Positions 1-7,507 of a DNA stretch of 64,000 bases are shown here, in pieces. The notes below the pieces were generated by a model that saw only the letters and a program-made list of their open reading frames with translations, did not search any database and had not been told where the DNA came from. The stretch spans positions 1 through 64,000 of the forward strand of contig CAZELI010000009.1 of the NCBI GenBank assembly GCA_964512985.1, written 5' to 3'. This DNA comes from CAYPGT01 sp964512985 (GTDB lineage Bacteria > Cyanobacteriota > Vampirovibrionia > LMEP-6097). Position numbers and translations under genes: made by a program. The stretch's first letter is position 1; every line of letters begins with the position of its first letter.

Positions 1-83
1 TCAAAAAAAGTGGCCGTAAGACATATTGTTTATGAGATTACCGCGTAACTCCTGTGATTATTTAATAAGGTGATAGTTACCTG

Positions 84-89
84 TATAAT
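84..89 (+). promoter_or_regulatory. -10 box close to the start of the lipoprotein gene
   Basis: A perfect TATAAT lies only 8 nt before the ATG at 98, and no Shine-Dalgarno is present. If used, transcription would begin at or next to the start codon, giving a leaderless mRNA. No good -35 box was seen. Confidence 0.5.
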
Positions 90-97
90 ACTTAGCA

Positions 98-853
98 ATG
101 AAAAAGCTTGCTTTATTTTGTAGTTTCTTTTTTTTGGCTTCTTGTACTAGTGAAGAAAAACTCAAGACAGTATTAGACTCATATAAGGGTTATGACCAAA
201 GCTGCTTGGTGCAAACCTTTGGGCAAGCTCAAAAGATTTTTGATAGTAATGGTACTAAGGTTTTGGAATATCAGATTAGTGAGCAAAGCTTTAATTTAAT
301 GCCGAATAATTCGATTAATAATTCTAGATACCTCTATAGTCGTAATCGAGCAGGTTCTAATAATGTTAATTTTGGTATTGGATCAATGCAAGGTTATTAT
401 TCAAGTGATGAATGTAAGCTAACTTTCACTACAGATTCTCGTAACATTGTCAGAGACTGGCATTACCAAGGTAATATTTGTACGCGTTATGCAACTAGAG
501 AGAATGTCAATCATAAGTATATTTATGATTTAATGCATGAAACCGATAAAGCATATGGATTTCAGTTAGATAAAACTAGTAAGGGACTCAAAGTGAAAGA
601 AGTTTATCCAGAAAGTTCTGCTTATAAAACAGGATTAAGAAAGGATGACTTGTTAACAAAGATTAACGATTTAGAGCTTAGTAACTTACCGATAGAACTC
701 GCTTACCAAGAGCTTAATAGCAAATCTCAATCTAAACTTACTGTTTCAAGGAAAGCAGAAGAGATGGTATTGGTAGTTAAGAAATCAGAGATCCCGCGCT
801 TATATTCGTACAATAAATCCACTAGAAAGTTCTTGGGGTTTGATGATAATTAG
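98..853 (+). CDS. PDZ-domain lipoprotein of unknown function
   Basis: The 251-residue product begins with a lipoprotein signal peptide: lysines, a hydrophobic core and a lipobox LASC, with the modified cysteine near residue 16. It is therefore probably anchored to a membrane outside the cytoplasm. Residues about 30-130 contain cysteines and a 'W-Y-GN-C' pattern like small SmpA/BamE-like lipoproteins, but this is only a resemblance. Residues about 153-230 look like a PDZ domain, with a GLRKDDLLTKIND segment matching the usual 'aGLkkGDvI..in' core. No protease domain accompanies it, so it probably binds a partner. It stands alone; the next gene, nadA, converges on it and a palindromic repeat lies between them. 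The start follows a close -10 box. Confidence 0.7.
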   Translation: MKKLALFCSFFFLASCTSEEKLKTVLDSYKGYDQSCLVQTFGQAQKIFDSNGTKVLEYQISEQSFNLMPNNSINNSRYLYSRNRAGSNNVNFGIGSMQGYYSSDECKLTFTTDSRNIVRDWHYQGNICTRYATRENVNHKYIYDLMHETDKAYGFQLDKTSKGLKVKEVYPESSAYKTGLRKDDLLTKINDLELSNLPIELAYQELNSKSQSKLTVSRKAEEMVLVVKKSEIPRLYSYNKSTRKFLGFDDN

Positions 854-930
854 TGTAATTACTTGGTTTTATATTTTTATTTAAATCCCAATTCGGGATG
901 GGAAGTGCGTCAATTTAAGCCGAAAAGCTC

Positions 931-1031
931 GTCATCCTGAGGAGGAGCCGGAGGCGACGACGTAAGGATCCACTACTAAAAAATCTCATGAATAGTGGAT
1001 CCTTACGACCGCTTCGCGGTCTCAGGATGAC
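931..1031. repeat. Family 1 palindromic element (GTCATCCTGAGG type)
   Basis: An imperfect inverted repeat starting GTCATCCTGAGG and ending CTCAGGATGAC, with a central GGATCCACT/AGTGGATCC stem. Left-arm cassette GAGCCGGAGGCGAC, right-arm cassette GACCGCTTCGCGGTC. The pairing extends outward as GCGTCAATTTAAG and CTTAAGTTGACGC. It lies between the convergent lipoprotein and nadA genes. Confidence 0.9.
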
Positions 1032-1076
1032 GGCACTGTCCTTAAGTTGACGCTTATGGATGGGGAAGTGGTTCTG

Positions 1077-2060
1077 CTAATTATTCGGTCCGGACCAAAT
1101 CTTCTTCTGATTGCTGATCTCTAACATACGATCAATAGTGGCTTTTGCAGGGATAAGTATCTCTTCAGGAATAATTATCTCTGTATACTCTTGATCGATG
1201 GCATCGTAAAGATTCTCTAGTGAATGATATTTCATGTTAGGACAGAGTGGTAATGGAAACACTGTCGCTATATCCTTCTCAGGGAAGTCAGCTTGAATCC
1301 TAGCTACTAAGCCCTGCTCAGAGAGTATGATGAATTTACGTCCAGCAGACTCTTCTACGAATTTATAAATCTCTGATGTACTTCCTACGAAATCCGCTCT
1401 ACGCCAGACTTCTGGGTCACATTCGGGATGCGCAATAATTACAGCTTCAGGATGAGTGATGCGCTGCTTATCTACTTCAGCAGAAGTGATCTGCCAGTGT
1501 GTTGGACAGAAACCATCATAGATATGTAACTTCTTCTCTGGAAGTTTGTATTGAACCCACTCCCCCAGACCCTTATCAGGAACGAAAATAACCTCACTAT
1601 TGTTAAGTGATTTAACGATGTCGACAGCGTTAGTAGAAGTGCAACATATATCAGACTCTGCTTTCACCGCTGCTGAGCTGTTTACATAGCAAACCACAGG
1701 TGCGCCTGGATGATCTTTCTTAAACGCTCTTAGGTCATCTACGTTAATCATATCTGCCATCGGGCAGCCTGACTGGATGTCAGGAAGTAGAACTTTTTTC
1801 TCAGGACTAAGTAACTTAGCTGTCTCTGCCATAAAATGCACTCCGCAGAATGCAATTATTTCTGCATTCGTTTCCTGAGCTTGCTTAGAGAGCATTAATG
1901 AATCACCGACATAATCTGCAACTCGTTGCACTTCGAGTCTCTGGTAAATATGCGTTAGGATAACAACATTCTTAGCTTTAGCCAGCTCACGAACCTTCCC
2001 AAAAAGCTCAAGCTTTTCGGCTGTTCTATCTATTACAGATTGTGCCATTATTGGAGACAT
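1077..2060 (-). CDS. nadA: Quinolinate synthase NadA
   Basis: Quinolinate synthase condenses iminoaspartate with dihydroxyacetone phosphate to give quinolinate for NAD synthesis, using a [4Fe-4S] cluster in the cytoplasm. The 327-residue product has the family hallmarks: an N-terminal HIYQR segment, FCGVHFMAETAKLLSPEK, CPMADM, HPECDPEVW and LCPNMKYHSLENLY. These supply the three expected cluster cysteines (in FCGVHF, HPEC and LCPNMK). Its length is normal. A TATAAT lies about 11 nt before the ATG at 2060; an internal Met at codon 5 is an alternative start. The aspartate oxidase partner nadB is not in the window, but nadE (13677-15299) completes the later part of the pathway. Confidence 0.96.
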   Translation of the reverse strand: MSPIMAQSVIDRTAEKLELFGKVRELAKAKNVVILTHIYQRLEVQRVADYVGDSLMLSKQAQETNAEIIAFCGVHFMAETAKLLSPEKKVLLPDIQSGCPMADMINVDDLRAFKKDHPGAPVVCYVNSSAAVKAESDICCTSTNAVDIVKSLNNSEVIFVPDKGLGEWVQYKLPEKKLHIYDGFCPTHWQITSAEVDKQRITHPEAVIIAHPECDPEVWRRADFVGSTSEIYKFVEESAGRKFIILSEQGLVARIQADFPEKDIATVFPLPLCPNMKYHSLENLYDAIDQEYTEIIIPEEILIPAKATIDRMLEISNQKKIWSGPNN

Positions 2061-2142
2061 ATAGATACGTAATTATACATGAAATTTATTTACAATTATT
2101 AAGTAAATATATACTAGCTAGGCCGCTGCGAGCAAATATTGC

Positions 2143-2164
2143 TAGAATCTTAGCCTTAACGGAG
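2143..2164 (+). promoter_or_regulatory. rpmF extended -10 box and Shine-Dalgarno
   Basis: TGC-TAGAAT (2140-2148) forms an extended -10 box and GGAG (2161-2164) sits 7 nt before the rpmF ATG at 2172. This is one of the few genes in the window with a normal short leader and a ribosome binding site. Confidence 0.5.
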
Positions 2165-2171
2165 TTAAAAC

Positions 2172-2357
2172 ATGCCAGTACCTAAGAAAAATCATTCGCA
2201 CCAAAGACAACAACAGAGAAGAGCTAACTGGAAAGGTACAGTAGTAGAATTGGGCGGTTGTTCTAACTGTGGCGTACAGAAACGTCCTCACCACGTTTGT
2301 GATGCTTGTGGTTTCTATAACGGTCGTAAGATCAAAGAAGTTGCAGTAGCCGAGTAG
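2172..2357 (+). CDS. rpmF: Large ribosomal subunit protein bL32
   Basis: A 61-residue basic protein starting MPVPKKNHSHQRQQQRRANW, the typical bL32 N-terminus. It has two CxxC pairs (GCSNCG and CDACGF), so it is the zinc-binding (C+) form. It is a component of the 50S subunit. The start is supported by GGAG 7 nt upstream and an extended -10 box. The adjacent permease begins 50 nt downstream with its own -10 box, so the two need not share an operon. Confidence 0.96.
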   Translation: MPVPKKNHSHQRQQQRRANWKGTVVELGGCSNCGVQKRPHHVCDACGFYNGRKIKEVAVAE

Positions 2358-2406
2358 AGCTCGCAATCCAGTATTTATTAGAGTGCTTACAATATAATAA
2401 AGATAG

Positions 2407-3324
2407 ATGTTGAAATTTTTCACACAAAAATTCGTTGGTATTTTACTGACTCTATTCTTACTGATTACGGCTTCATTCTTTATGTTACGGGCTTTGCCTG
2501 GTAGTCCTTTTGATCAAGAGCGTATCTTAGCTCCTGAGATCATTCTTAAGCTTGAACGTAAGTATGGTTTGGATAAACCACTAGCCGAGCAGTACCTAAC
2601 TTATATGCAAGGGTTGGTGACTAAGTTTGATCTGGGTCCTAGTCTTAAATACCCCAACCGTGATGTGATGGACATACTTGCTGATGCTATTCCTGTATCT
2701 CTTGAGCTTGGCTTCTTAGCGTTTATTATTGCCGTGATTGCTGGACTGACACTAGGTGTCATTGCAGCACTCTATCCTCAGAAGGCTGTCGGTAAGATCG
2801 CTTCAGCGCTTGCAAGTTTAGGTATGTCGATGCCGAGTTTTGTGTTTGCGGGAATCTTGATTGCCATATTTGGGCTAACGCTTAATTGGTTACCAGTAGC
2901 ACTCTGGGAAGGAGCAGAGTATGTAATATTACCAGCGCTTACTCTTGCTATAGCTCCTACTGCTTATATAGCTCGCATCACTAGATCTGCCATGCTAGAT
3001 ACACTTGCTAAGGAGCATATCAAAACCGCTCTAGCTAAGGGTTTGGATTATTGGACTATTGTGCTGAAGCATGGACTAAGAAACAGTTTGTTACCGATAG
3101 TCACTATATTAGGTCCGATTATGGCTATCTTAGTTACTGGTTCTTTTGTGGTGGAGTATATTTATGCGCTGCCAGGCATGGGTAAGTACTTTGTCACTGC
3201 GTTTATCAATCGTGATTACTTCTTAGTTTCTGGTGTGATTGTTGTTTTCTCTGTAATACTTTTGATCACAAATACACTTGTGGATATTAGTATTAGAGGA
3301 TTAGATCCGAAGCTGAGAAGTTAA
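2407..3324 (+). CDS. Oligopeptide/dipeptide-type ABC transporter permease (OppB/DppB-like)
   Basis: The 305-residue inner-membrane protein has an N-terminal membrane segment, a soluble stretch with KYGLDKPLAEQYLTYM, and a C-terminal BPD_transp_1 region with several membrane segments. The coupling loop ITRSAMLDTLAKEHIKTALAKGL matches the EAA motif that contacts the ATPase. This architecture is that of OppB/DppB permeases for peptides or nickel. No OppC, ATPase or binding protein lies next to it, so it must rely on subunits encoded elsewhere or be a relic. A TATAAT at 2393-2398 lies 8 nt before the ATG, consistent with a leaderless transcript. Confidence 0.88.
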   Translation: MLKFFTQKFVGILLTLFLLITASFFMLRALPGSPFDQERILAPEIILKLERKYGLDKPLAEQYLTYMQGLVTKFDLGPSLKYPNRDVMDILADAIPVSLELGFLAFIIAVIAGLTLGVIAALYPQKAVGKIASALASLGMSMPSFVFAGILIAIFGLTLNWLPVALWEGAEYVILPALTLAIAPTAYIARITRSAMLDTLAKEHIKTALAKGLDYWTIVLKHGLRNSLLPIVTILGPIMAILVTGSFVVEYIYALPGMGKYFVTAFINRDYFLVSGVIVVFSVILLITNTLVDISIRGLDPKLRS

Positions 3325-3336
3325 GATAGCTAAGGC

Positions 3337-3450
3337 GAATAATTTGACATCTGGACAAGCTGAGCAATTAGACGAGAGGCTCTCTTTGTGAACGGTGAGT
3401 GAGCAAAGAGAGACCTCGAGTCCTGCGAAGCTTGTTCGGTCAAATTATTC
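3337..3450. repeat. Long imperfect inverted repeat after the OppB-like gene
   Basis: GAATAATTTGAC at the left pairs with GTCAAATTATTC at the right. Further in, ACAAGCT, GAGG and CTCTCTTTG pair imperfectly with their complements, giving a hairpin of about 114 bp. It lies between converging genes and overlaps the last bases of tatC. It does not resemble the GTCATCC families. Confidence 0.75.
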
Positions 3451-4213
3451 AGTGCTTAGTGATTTTCAAAATGGCAATCGTTGAAAAATACAGTAACAAT
3501 AACGCAGTAGCTAGAATGCTCATGGTGAAAGGATCTGGTGTAGGGGTGATGATGGCAGAGATAGTGAATGCAGCAAGGATAACATAGCGCCAAGCGGCTA
3601 ATAATTGTGTGCTGTTAATGATGCGAAAGTATCCAAGTGTAATTAAAATTATTGGTAACTGAAAGGTTATGCCGCAGATACTTAGAATCGATAACTCTAA
3701 ATTAATGAAGTGTTCTAGTCCATAACGGGTTTCTATTACTCCCTGACCGAACCCTAGTAAGAAACTAAGTAAGGGTGGTAATACTAAGTAGTAAGCAAAG
3801 GTTACTCCTAACCAGAATAATAAGGGAGAGAAACGTAGCATCGGCTTAATAATCCCAATCTCATTATCCTTCAATCCAGGTCTAAGAAACCCTTCTAGCT
3901 GTCCCAGCCATACTGGCATAGAGACTATTACTCCTAAGAATACAGATACTTTAAGGCTGCTAGTAAATAATTCTCCAGGCTTAAGTTGAAAGAAGCTAGA
4001 ACCTGCTGGTGCAGCTTGTTCTAAGAATCTAATAATAGGGCTAGAGTAATAGAAAAAAACAATAGTTGTAATGATAAATGAAAACACCCCAATGAGAATT
4101 CTATTACGCAATTCTGTAATATGCTCTGTGATCTCCTGTGGATTTATTGTACTAGCAGGATTAGAGCTGGAACTTTGTAGATAGTCTTCGCGATTGTATT
4201 TGGGCTCGGGCAT
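3449..4213 (-). CDS. tatC: Sec-independent protein translocase TatC
   Basis: TatC is the twin-arginine signal receptor of the Tat machinery that exports folded proteins. The 254-residue protein has a polar N-terminal tail of about 30 residues, then HITELRNRI at the first membrane helix, FKVSVFLGVIVSMP-like core, the conserved FLRPGL loop, and six hydrophobic segments. Length is normal. The gene follows a toxin-antitoxin pair on the same strand, and its ATG overlaps the toxin stop codon by one base, so the three are probably co-transcribed and translationally coupled. TatA/B are not in the window. Confidence 0.94.
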   Translation of the reverse strand: MPEPKYNREDYLQSSSSNPASTINPQEITEHITELRNRILIGVFSFIITTIVFFYYSSPIIRFLEQAAPAGSSFFQLKPGELFTSSLKVSVFLGVIVSMPVWLGQLEGFLRPGLKDNEIGIIKPMLRFSPLLFWLGVTFAYYLVLPPLLSFLLGFGQGVIETRYGLEHFINLELSILSICGITFQLPIILITLGYFRIINSTQLLAAWRYVILAAFTISAIITPTPDPFTMSILATALLLLYFSTIAILKITKH

Positions 4214-4506
4214 TAATAAACCCTCTTAAAGCCAGAATGACCACCAATATCTGCAATGAAAATTTTAATTTTATTCTCATCTTCAAAATTCCAAATTAAC
4301 CTTAAATCAGCATCTAGTTTGGAACTCCAAGCCTTGCCAAATTTATTACTATTAACTTTATGTGTTTTCAAAGTTGGGTTAAAAGGATCTACTTGAAGTA
4401 ACTTCGTTATATTACCAAATAATTTCAGACTAATCCTACCTGATTTTTCAAGTTTTTTGAACTTACGTTTAAAAAGTAAACCATACTCTAATTCATATTT
4501 ATTCAT
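4213..4506 (-). CDS. RelE/ParE-family toxin
   Basis: A 97-residue basic protein starting MNKYELEYGLLFKRKFKKLEK with a central LDADLRLIWNFE strand and a C-terminal IADIGGHSGFKRVY. This is the RelE/YafQ fold pattern (charged N-terminal helices, 'dlRliw' strand, final 'iG.H' strand), so it is probably an mRNA-cleaving toxin; the ParE gyrase-poison branch is an alternative. It starts 8 bp inside the antitoxin gene and ends on the tatC start codon. Calling it a toxin is inference from fold and context. Confidence 0.78.
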   Translation of the reverse strand: MNKYELEYGLLFKRKFKKLEKSGRISLKLFGNITKLLQVDPFNPTLKTHKVNSNKFGKAWSSKLDADLRLIWNFEDENKIKIFIADIGGHSGFKRVY

Positions 4507-4825
4507 CGTCTGATAATAATCTTGCTAAAGATTCAGGATCAGTAGGATCTAATTTATAAGTTCTTCCATGCTTAAAATCTTCTAGAGCCCTACCTAAACT
4601 TTCCTCAGCTTCTCCACTGAGTTGTTCTACATATTCTTGATCGGTAAATTGATGTGATGCTGATAGATTCATATTAATGTTCCAATGTCCGTCAACAAAG
4701 TTCTGGATCATGAATCTTACCACATCATTACTAGAGTAAAATCCAAGCGACTCACATCTCTTATCTAAATCTTTCTTGAGTTTTTTAGTTAAGGGGATTT
4801 GTAACTTTGTTTCTGATTTTGACAT
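4499..4825 (-). CDS. Ribbon-helix-helix antitoxin-like protein
   Basis: From the ATG at 4825 the product has 108 residues. That start is preferred over the upstream frame opening at 4909 because a strong AAAGGAG lies 5-12 nt before it and the protein then begins MSKSETKLQIPLTKKLKKDL, the expected beta strand of a CopG/RHH DNA-binding domain. The C-terminal half is acidic (SGEAEESLGRALEDF, DPTDPESLARLLSDDE), as expected for a segment that wraps the toxin. It overlaps the toxin gene, the usual antitoxin-first order, and probably represses the operon. Confidence 0.72.
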   Translation of the reverse strand: MSKSETKLQIPLTKKLKKDLDKRCESLGFYSSNDVVRFMIQNFVDGHWNINMNLSASHQFTDQEYVEQLSGEAEESLGRALEDFKHGRTYKLDPTDPESLARLLSDDE

Positions 4826-4892
4826 TAAAGTAGGCTCCTTTAGTAATATTATACCAAAAATTACTACTTTATCACTAATTTCTATTGAAATC

Positions 4893-5177
4893 CTAGCGTT
4901 TACGTGCAAAACGCACTGTCACTAAATTATCACCATAGAGTAAGGTTATAGAACTATGGTCAGAGCTGAGACTCTCGGCTTCTTTAGCATCGATGTACAT
5001 AGAGACTTCGCCGCTCTCACTGACTAGGTTATAGGCATCGCCTGATTTCTGAAGTTTAACAGAGTAAGATTGACGGAAGCCAATATTAATCCTGGAGCAG
5101 ATTTCAACTCTTACTGTTTGTCCTTGTAGACGTTGCAAGAATCCATGGACATCGGTTAGTTCGTTATTGCTTAACAT
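4893..5177 (-). CDS. Small conserved-looking protein downstream of cimA
   Basis: A 94-residue protein (MLSNNELTDVHGFLQRL...) predicted to be mostly beta strands and to be soluble. It ends in a basic tail (VRFARKR). It overlaps the end of cimA by 14 bp on the same strand, so it is probably translated by coupling and co-expressed with cimA. I do not recognise a family. The overlap and sensible composition argue that it is real. Confidence 0.55.
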   Translation of the reverse strand: MLSNNELTDVHGFLQRLQGQTVRVEICSRINIGFRQSYSVKLQKSGDAYNLVSESGEVSMYIDAKEAESLSSDHSSITLLYGDNLVTVRFARKR

Positions 5178-6837
5178 GAAAACTTATTCCTATATCGTCC
5201 TTAACTGCGTTAGGCTTGTTAGTTTTAATCAACCCATACTCTATACTATCTACAATCGCATCCCAACTAGCTTTGATTATATTCGTGCTGACGCCGATAG
5301 TATCCCAGTCATCGTTGCTAGCTCCAGTGTTGATTTGTACTTTAGTAATAGCACCTGTGCCTAAATGACTATCTAGAATTCTTACTTTAAAATCCTGTAG
5401 TTGGAACTTATCCACGTCTGGATAGTAATCTCTGAGAGCTTTACGTAGAGCTTGGTCTAAAGCGTTAGCGGGACCATTACCTAGGCTAACTGAATGTTTC
5501 TCGGTATTACCAATGCGAATTCTAACGGTTGCTTCGGTTCGTTCACCATTAACTATATGTACATTAGTTTCTATTGGTTCAAAGAAATTAGGGTAAATAT
5601 CTTCTGCTCTCCTAGCAGGCTTGAGATCTGCTGCAAAACTATTAGCAAGAATCTTTCTGACTAATAATTCAAAGCTAGCTTCTGCATTTTCATAGCTATA
5701 ACCTTGATGCTCCATGTCTTTGATCTTAGTGAGTACGGCTTGGGCAGCTTCTTTCGCCTTAGCATCATCTATGAAATTAAAACCATTATTATTAAACCAA
5801 TCAACAATATTACTTATGCCAGATTGCTCTGAGACTACGACTCTGGTGCTATTACCTACTAGGTTAGGGTCTATGTGTTCGTAGCTAGTCTTGTCTTTAG
5901 CGATGGCACTAGCATGTAAGCCACCCTTATGAGTGAAAGCTCTATCACCGACGAAAGCCTGTGAGTGATTGAGATTCATATTAGCGATCTCTGCTACTTT
6001 ACGAGCGACGCTGGTGAGGGTTTTAAGCTGGGTTTCTGGAATGCATTGTAATTTATCCTCGGTATATTTAAGCTGTAAGTTTGGAATGATAGAGATTAAA
6101 TTAGCATTGCCACATCTTTCACCATAACCATTGATAGTACCTTGTACTTGAATAGCACCTGCTCTCACGGCACGGATGCTATTAGCTACGGCAAGCTCAC
6201 CATCGTTATGCGCATGTATCCCAAACCCGATTTTTTCAGATTTAAATTTATCGACTAACTCTTGGGTTACTTTATAAACATCTCCAGGAAGGGAGCCACC
6301 GTTAGTATCACAAAGTATTATACGTTTAGCACCTGCCTTAATTGCAGTCTTAATGAAGCTTTCAGAGTATTGTGGGTTGTCTTTATAACCATCAAAGAAA
6401 TGTTCTGCATCAACGAAAACTTCGCGACCTTGGGACTTGAGGTAATTAATACTTTCTGCTAACATCTCAAGATTCTCACCTAGACTAGCTTTCATGGTAG
6501 TCTCTACTTGCCATGCTGAACTCTTAGCTACTATGCAGATTACCTTAGTATCAGCTCTAAGCAGAGCTTTAAGTATTGGATCTTCATCTACCTTAGTGTT
6601 GGCTTTACGTGTAGAACCAAACGCAGTGAGTATAGTGTTCTTAAGTTTAAGCTTCTTCGCTTCTTCAAAAAAGTCTATGTCTTTAGGATTAGCACCAGGC
6701 CAACCACCTTCCACGTAAGCGATCCCTAATTCATCAAGAATAGTTAAGATCTTAAGTTTATCTGCGACACTAAAGGAGATATCCCGCATTTGCGCGCCAT
6801 CTCTAAGGGTTGTGTCGTAGATTTCTATATGCTTCAC
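5164..6837 (-). CDS. cimA: (R)-citramalate synthase
   Basis: This enzyme condenses pyruvate and acetyl-CoA to citramalate, a threonine-independent route to 2-oxobutyrate and isoleucine. The 557-residue product has the HMGL-like TIM barrel (residues about 1-270) with YDTTLRDGAQ, DTNGG, HAHNDGELAVAN and GNANL. A linker with HKGGLHASA follows, then a C-terminal LeuA-type allosteric domain (about 420-545). The homologous LeuA and homocitrate synthase groups are alternatives, but the length and the 'GGWPGANPKD' segment favour the CimA long form. The start is GTG at 6837, supported by AAGGA about 8 nt upstream. Regulatory-domain binding of isoleucine is typical of the family but not shown here. Confidence 0.9.
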   Translation of the reverse strand: MKHIEIYDTTLRDGAQMRDISFSVADKLKILTILDELGIAYVEGGWPGANPKDIDFFEEAKKLKLKNTILTAFGSTRKANTKVDEDPILKALLRADTKVICIVAKSSAWQVETTMKASLGENLEMLAESINYLKSQGREVFVDAEHFFDGYKDNPQYSESFIKTAIKAGAKRIILCDTNGGSLPGDVYKVTQELVDKFKSEKIGFGIHAHNDGELAVANSIRAVRAGAIQVQGTINGYGERCGNANLISIIPNLQLKYTEDKLQCIPETQLKTLTSVARKVAEIANMNLNHSQAFVGDRAFTHKGGLHASAIAKDKTSYEHIDPNLVGNSTRVVVSEQSGISNIVDWFNNNGFNFIDDAKAKEAAQAVLTKIKDMEHQGYSYENAEASFELLVRKILANSFAADLKPARRAEDIYPNFFEPIETNVHIVNGERTEATVRIRIGNTEKHSVSLGNGPANALDQALRKALRDYYPDVDKFQLQDFKVRILDSHLGTGAITKVQINTGASNDDWDTIGVSTNIIKASWDAIVDSIEYGLIKTNKPNAVKDDIGISFHVKQ

Positions 6838-6876
6838 TGTTTATCCTTAAGTCTATTAACAAGGAATAAGTATATC

Positions 6877-6907
6877 AAAACAAAAGCCCTCGAAAGAGGG
6901 CTTTTTA
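6877..6907 (-). terminator. Intrinsic terminator after the glycine-zipper gene
   Basis: Perfect 10-bp stem AAAAGCCCTC/GAGGGCTTTT with a GAAA loop; the flanking A-tract on the left gives a T-tract on the minus strand. It ends the minus-strand gene at 6936 and could also stop plus-strand transcription. Confidence 0.85.
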
Positions 6908-6935
6908 ATATCAATAACTCAACATTGAGTACTAA

Positions 6936-7349
6936 TTAATTAGCTTTAGTATCAGAGATGATTTCGTAGGGTTCGTAATCAATGAACTTTCCATCTAAAG
7001 CAGCGCTTCTTGCTGATAGAGGATCATCGATACCAATCACGACACCGTCGACTATGCCCTTCACTAGACCAGTCACAGCACCAGCTGCACCGCCTATGAC
7101 AAGACCAGTAGGAGTACCGATTAATCTGCCGATAAACCCGTCGCCCATTGCTTCAGAGAAATCACCAGTATATTGAACTCCTTTAGAAGTCATTCCGCGA
7201 ACAGTTCCCATCACCGCGCCAATCGGCGCACCCACGATAGGACCAATTATAGAAAGCCAGCCTTTCTCTGCTGCCTTAGCAGGTTTAGCTATGACCATAG
7301 TCAGTAGAAGAGATAGCGCCAGAGGCAAACTAATCATTTTCTTCTTCAT
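6936..7349 (-). CDS. Exported glycine-zipper protein
   Basis: The 137-residue protein has a clear Sec signal peptide (MKKKMISLPLALSLLLTMV... with a cleavage site near AKA-AEK). Two glycine-rich hydrophobic stretches follow: IIGPIVGAPIGAVMGTVRG and TPTGLVIGGAAGAVTGLVKG. They form a glycine-zipper-type pair, suggesting membrane-embedded helical packing in the envelope. The C-terminal tail is acidic. The gene is monocistronic, with a strong AAGGAG Shine-Dalgarno 8-9 nt before the ATG and an intrinsic terminator just downstream. The function is unknown. Confidence 0.75.
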   Translation of the reverse strand: MKKKMISLPLALSLLLTMVIAKPAKAAEKGWLSIIGPIVGAPIGAVMGTVRGMTSKGVQYTGDFSEAMGDGFIGRLIGTPTGLVIGGAAGAVTGLVKGIVDGVVIGIDDPLSARSAALDGKFIDYEPYEIISDTKAN

Positions 7350-7448
7350 TTTTTAATCTCCTTTTTTGAGATGAACTCACAACAAGTTAACCCTGTTAAT
7401 AGGGTTCATCCAGTATTTACAGACGCTACTAAGAAGAGCTTTGTTCCT

Positions 7449-7490
7449 AAAACAAAAGCCCCTACTTGCGTAGAGGCTTTTCCTTTTTGT
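7449..7490 (-). terminator. Intrinsic terminator of the RpaA-like gene
   Basis: Stem AAAAGCCCCTAC/GTAGAGGCTTTT with a TTGC loop. The minus strand reads into a T-rich tract. It lies 18 nt after the stop of the gene at 7508. Confidence 0.82.
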
Positions 7491-7507
7491 TCATTCAAAA
7501 GTTCTAA

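Noticed and set aside
3399..3587. Plus-strand frame of 62 codons within the inverted repeat and tatC.
   Set aside because: It is antisense to tatC and starts inside a hairpin repeat; no coding features.
7441..7490. The hairpin near 7450 as a riboswitch or small RNA for the glycine-zipper gene.
   Set aside because: The stem is short, perfect and followed by a T-tract on the minus strand, exactly as in a rho-independent terminator of the RpaA-like gene.
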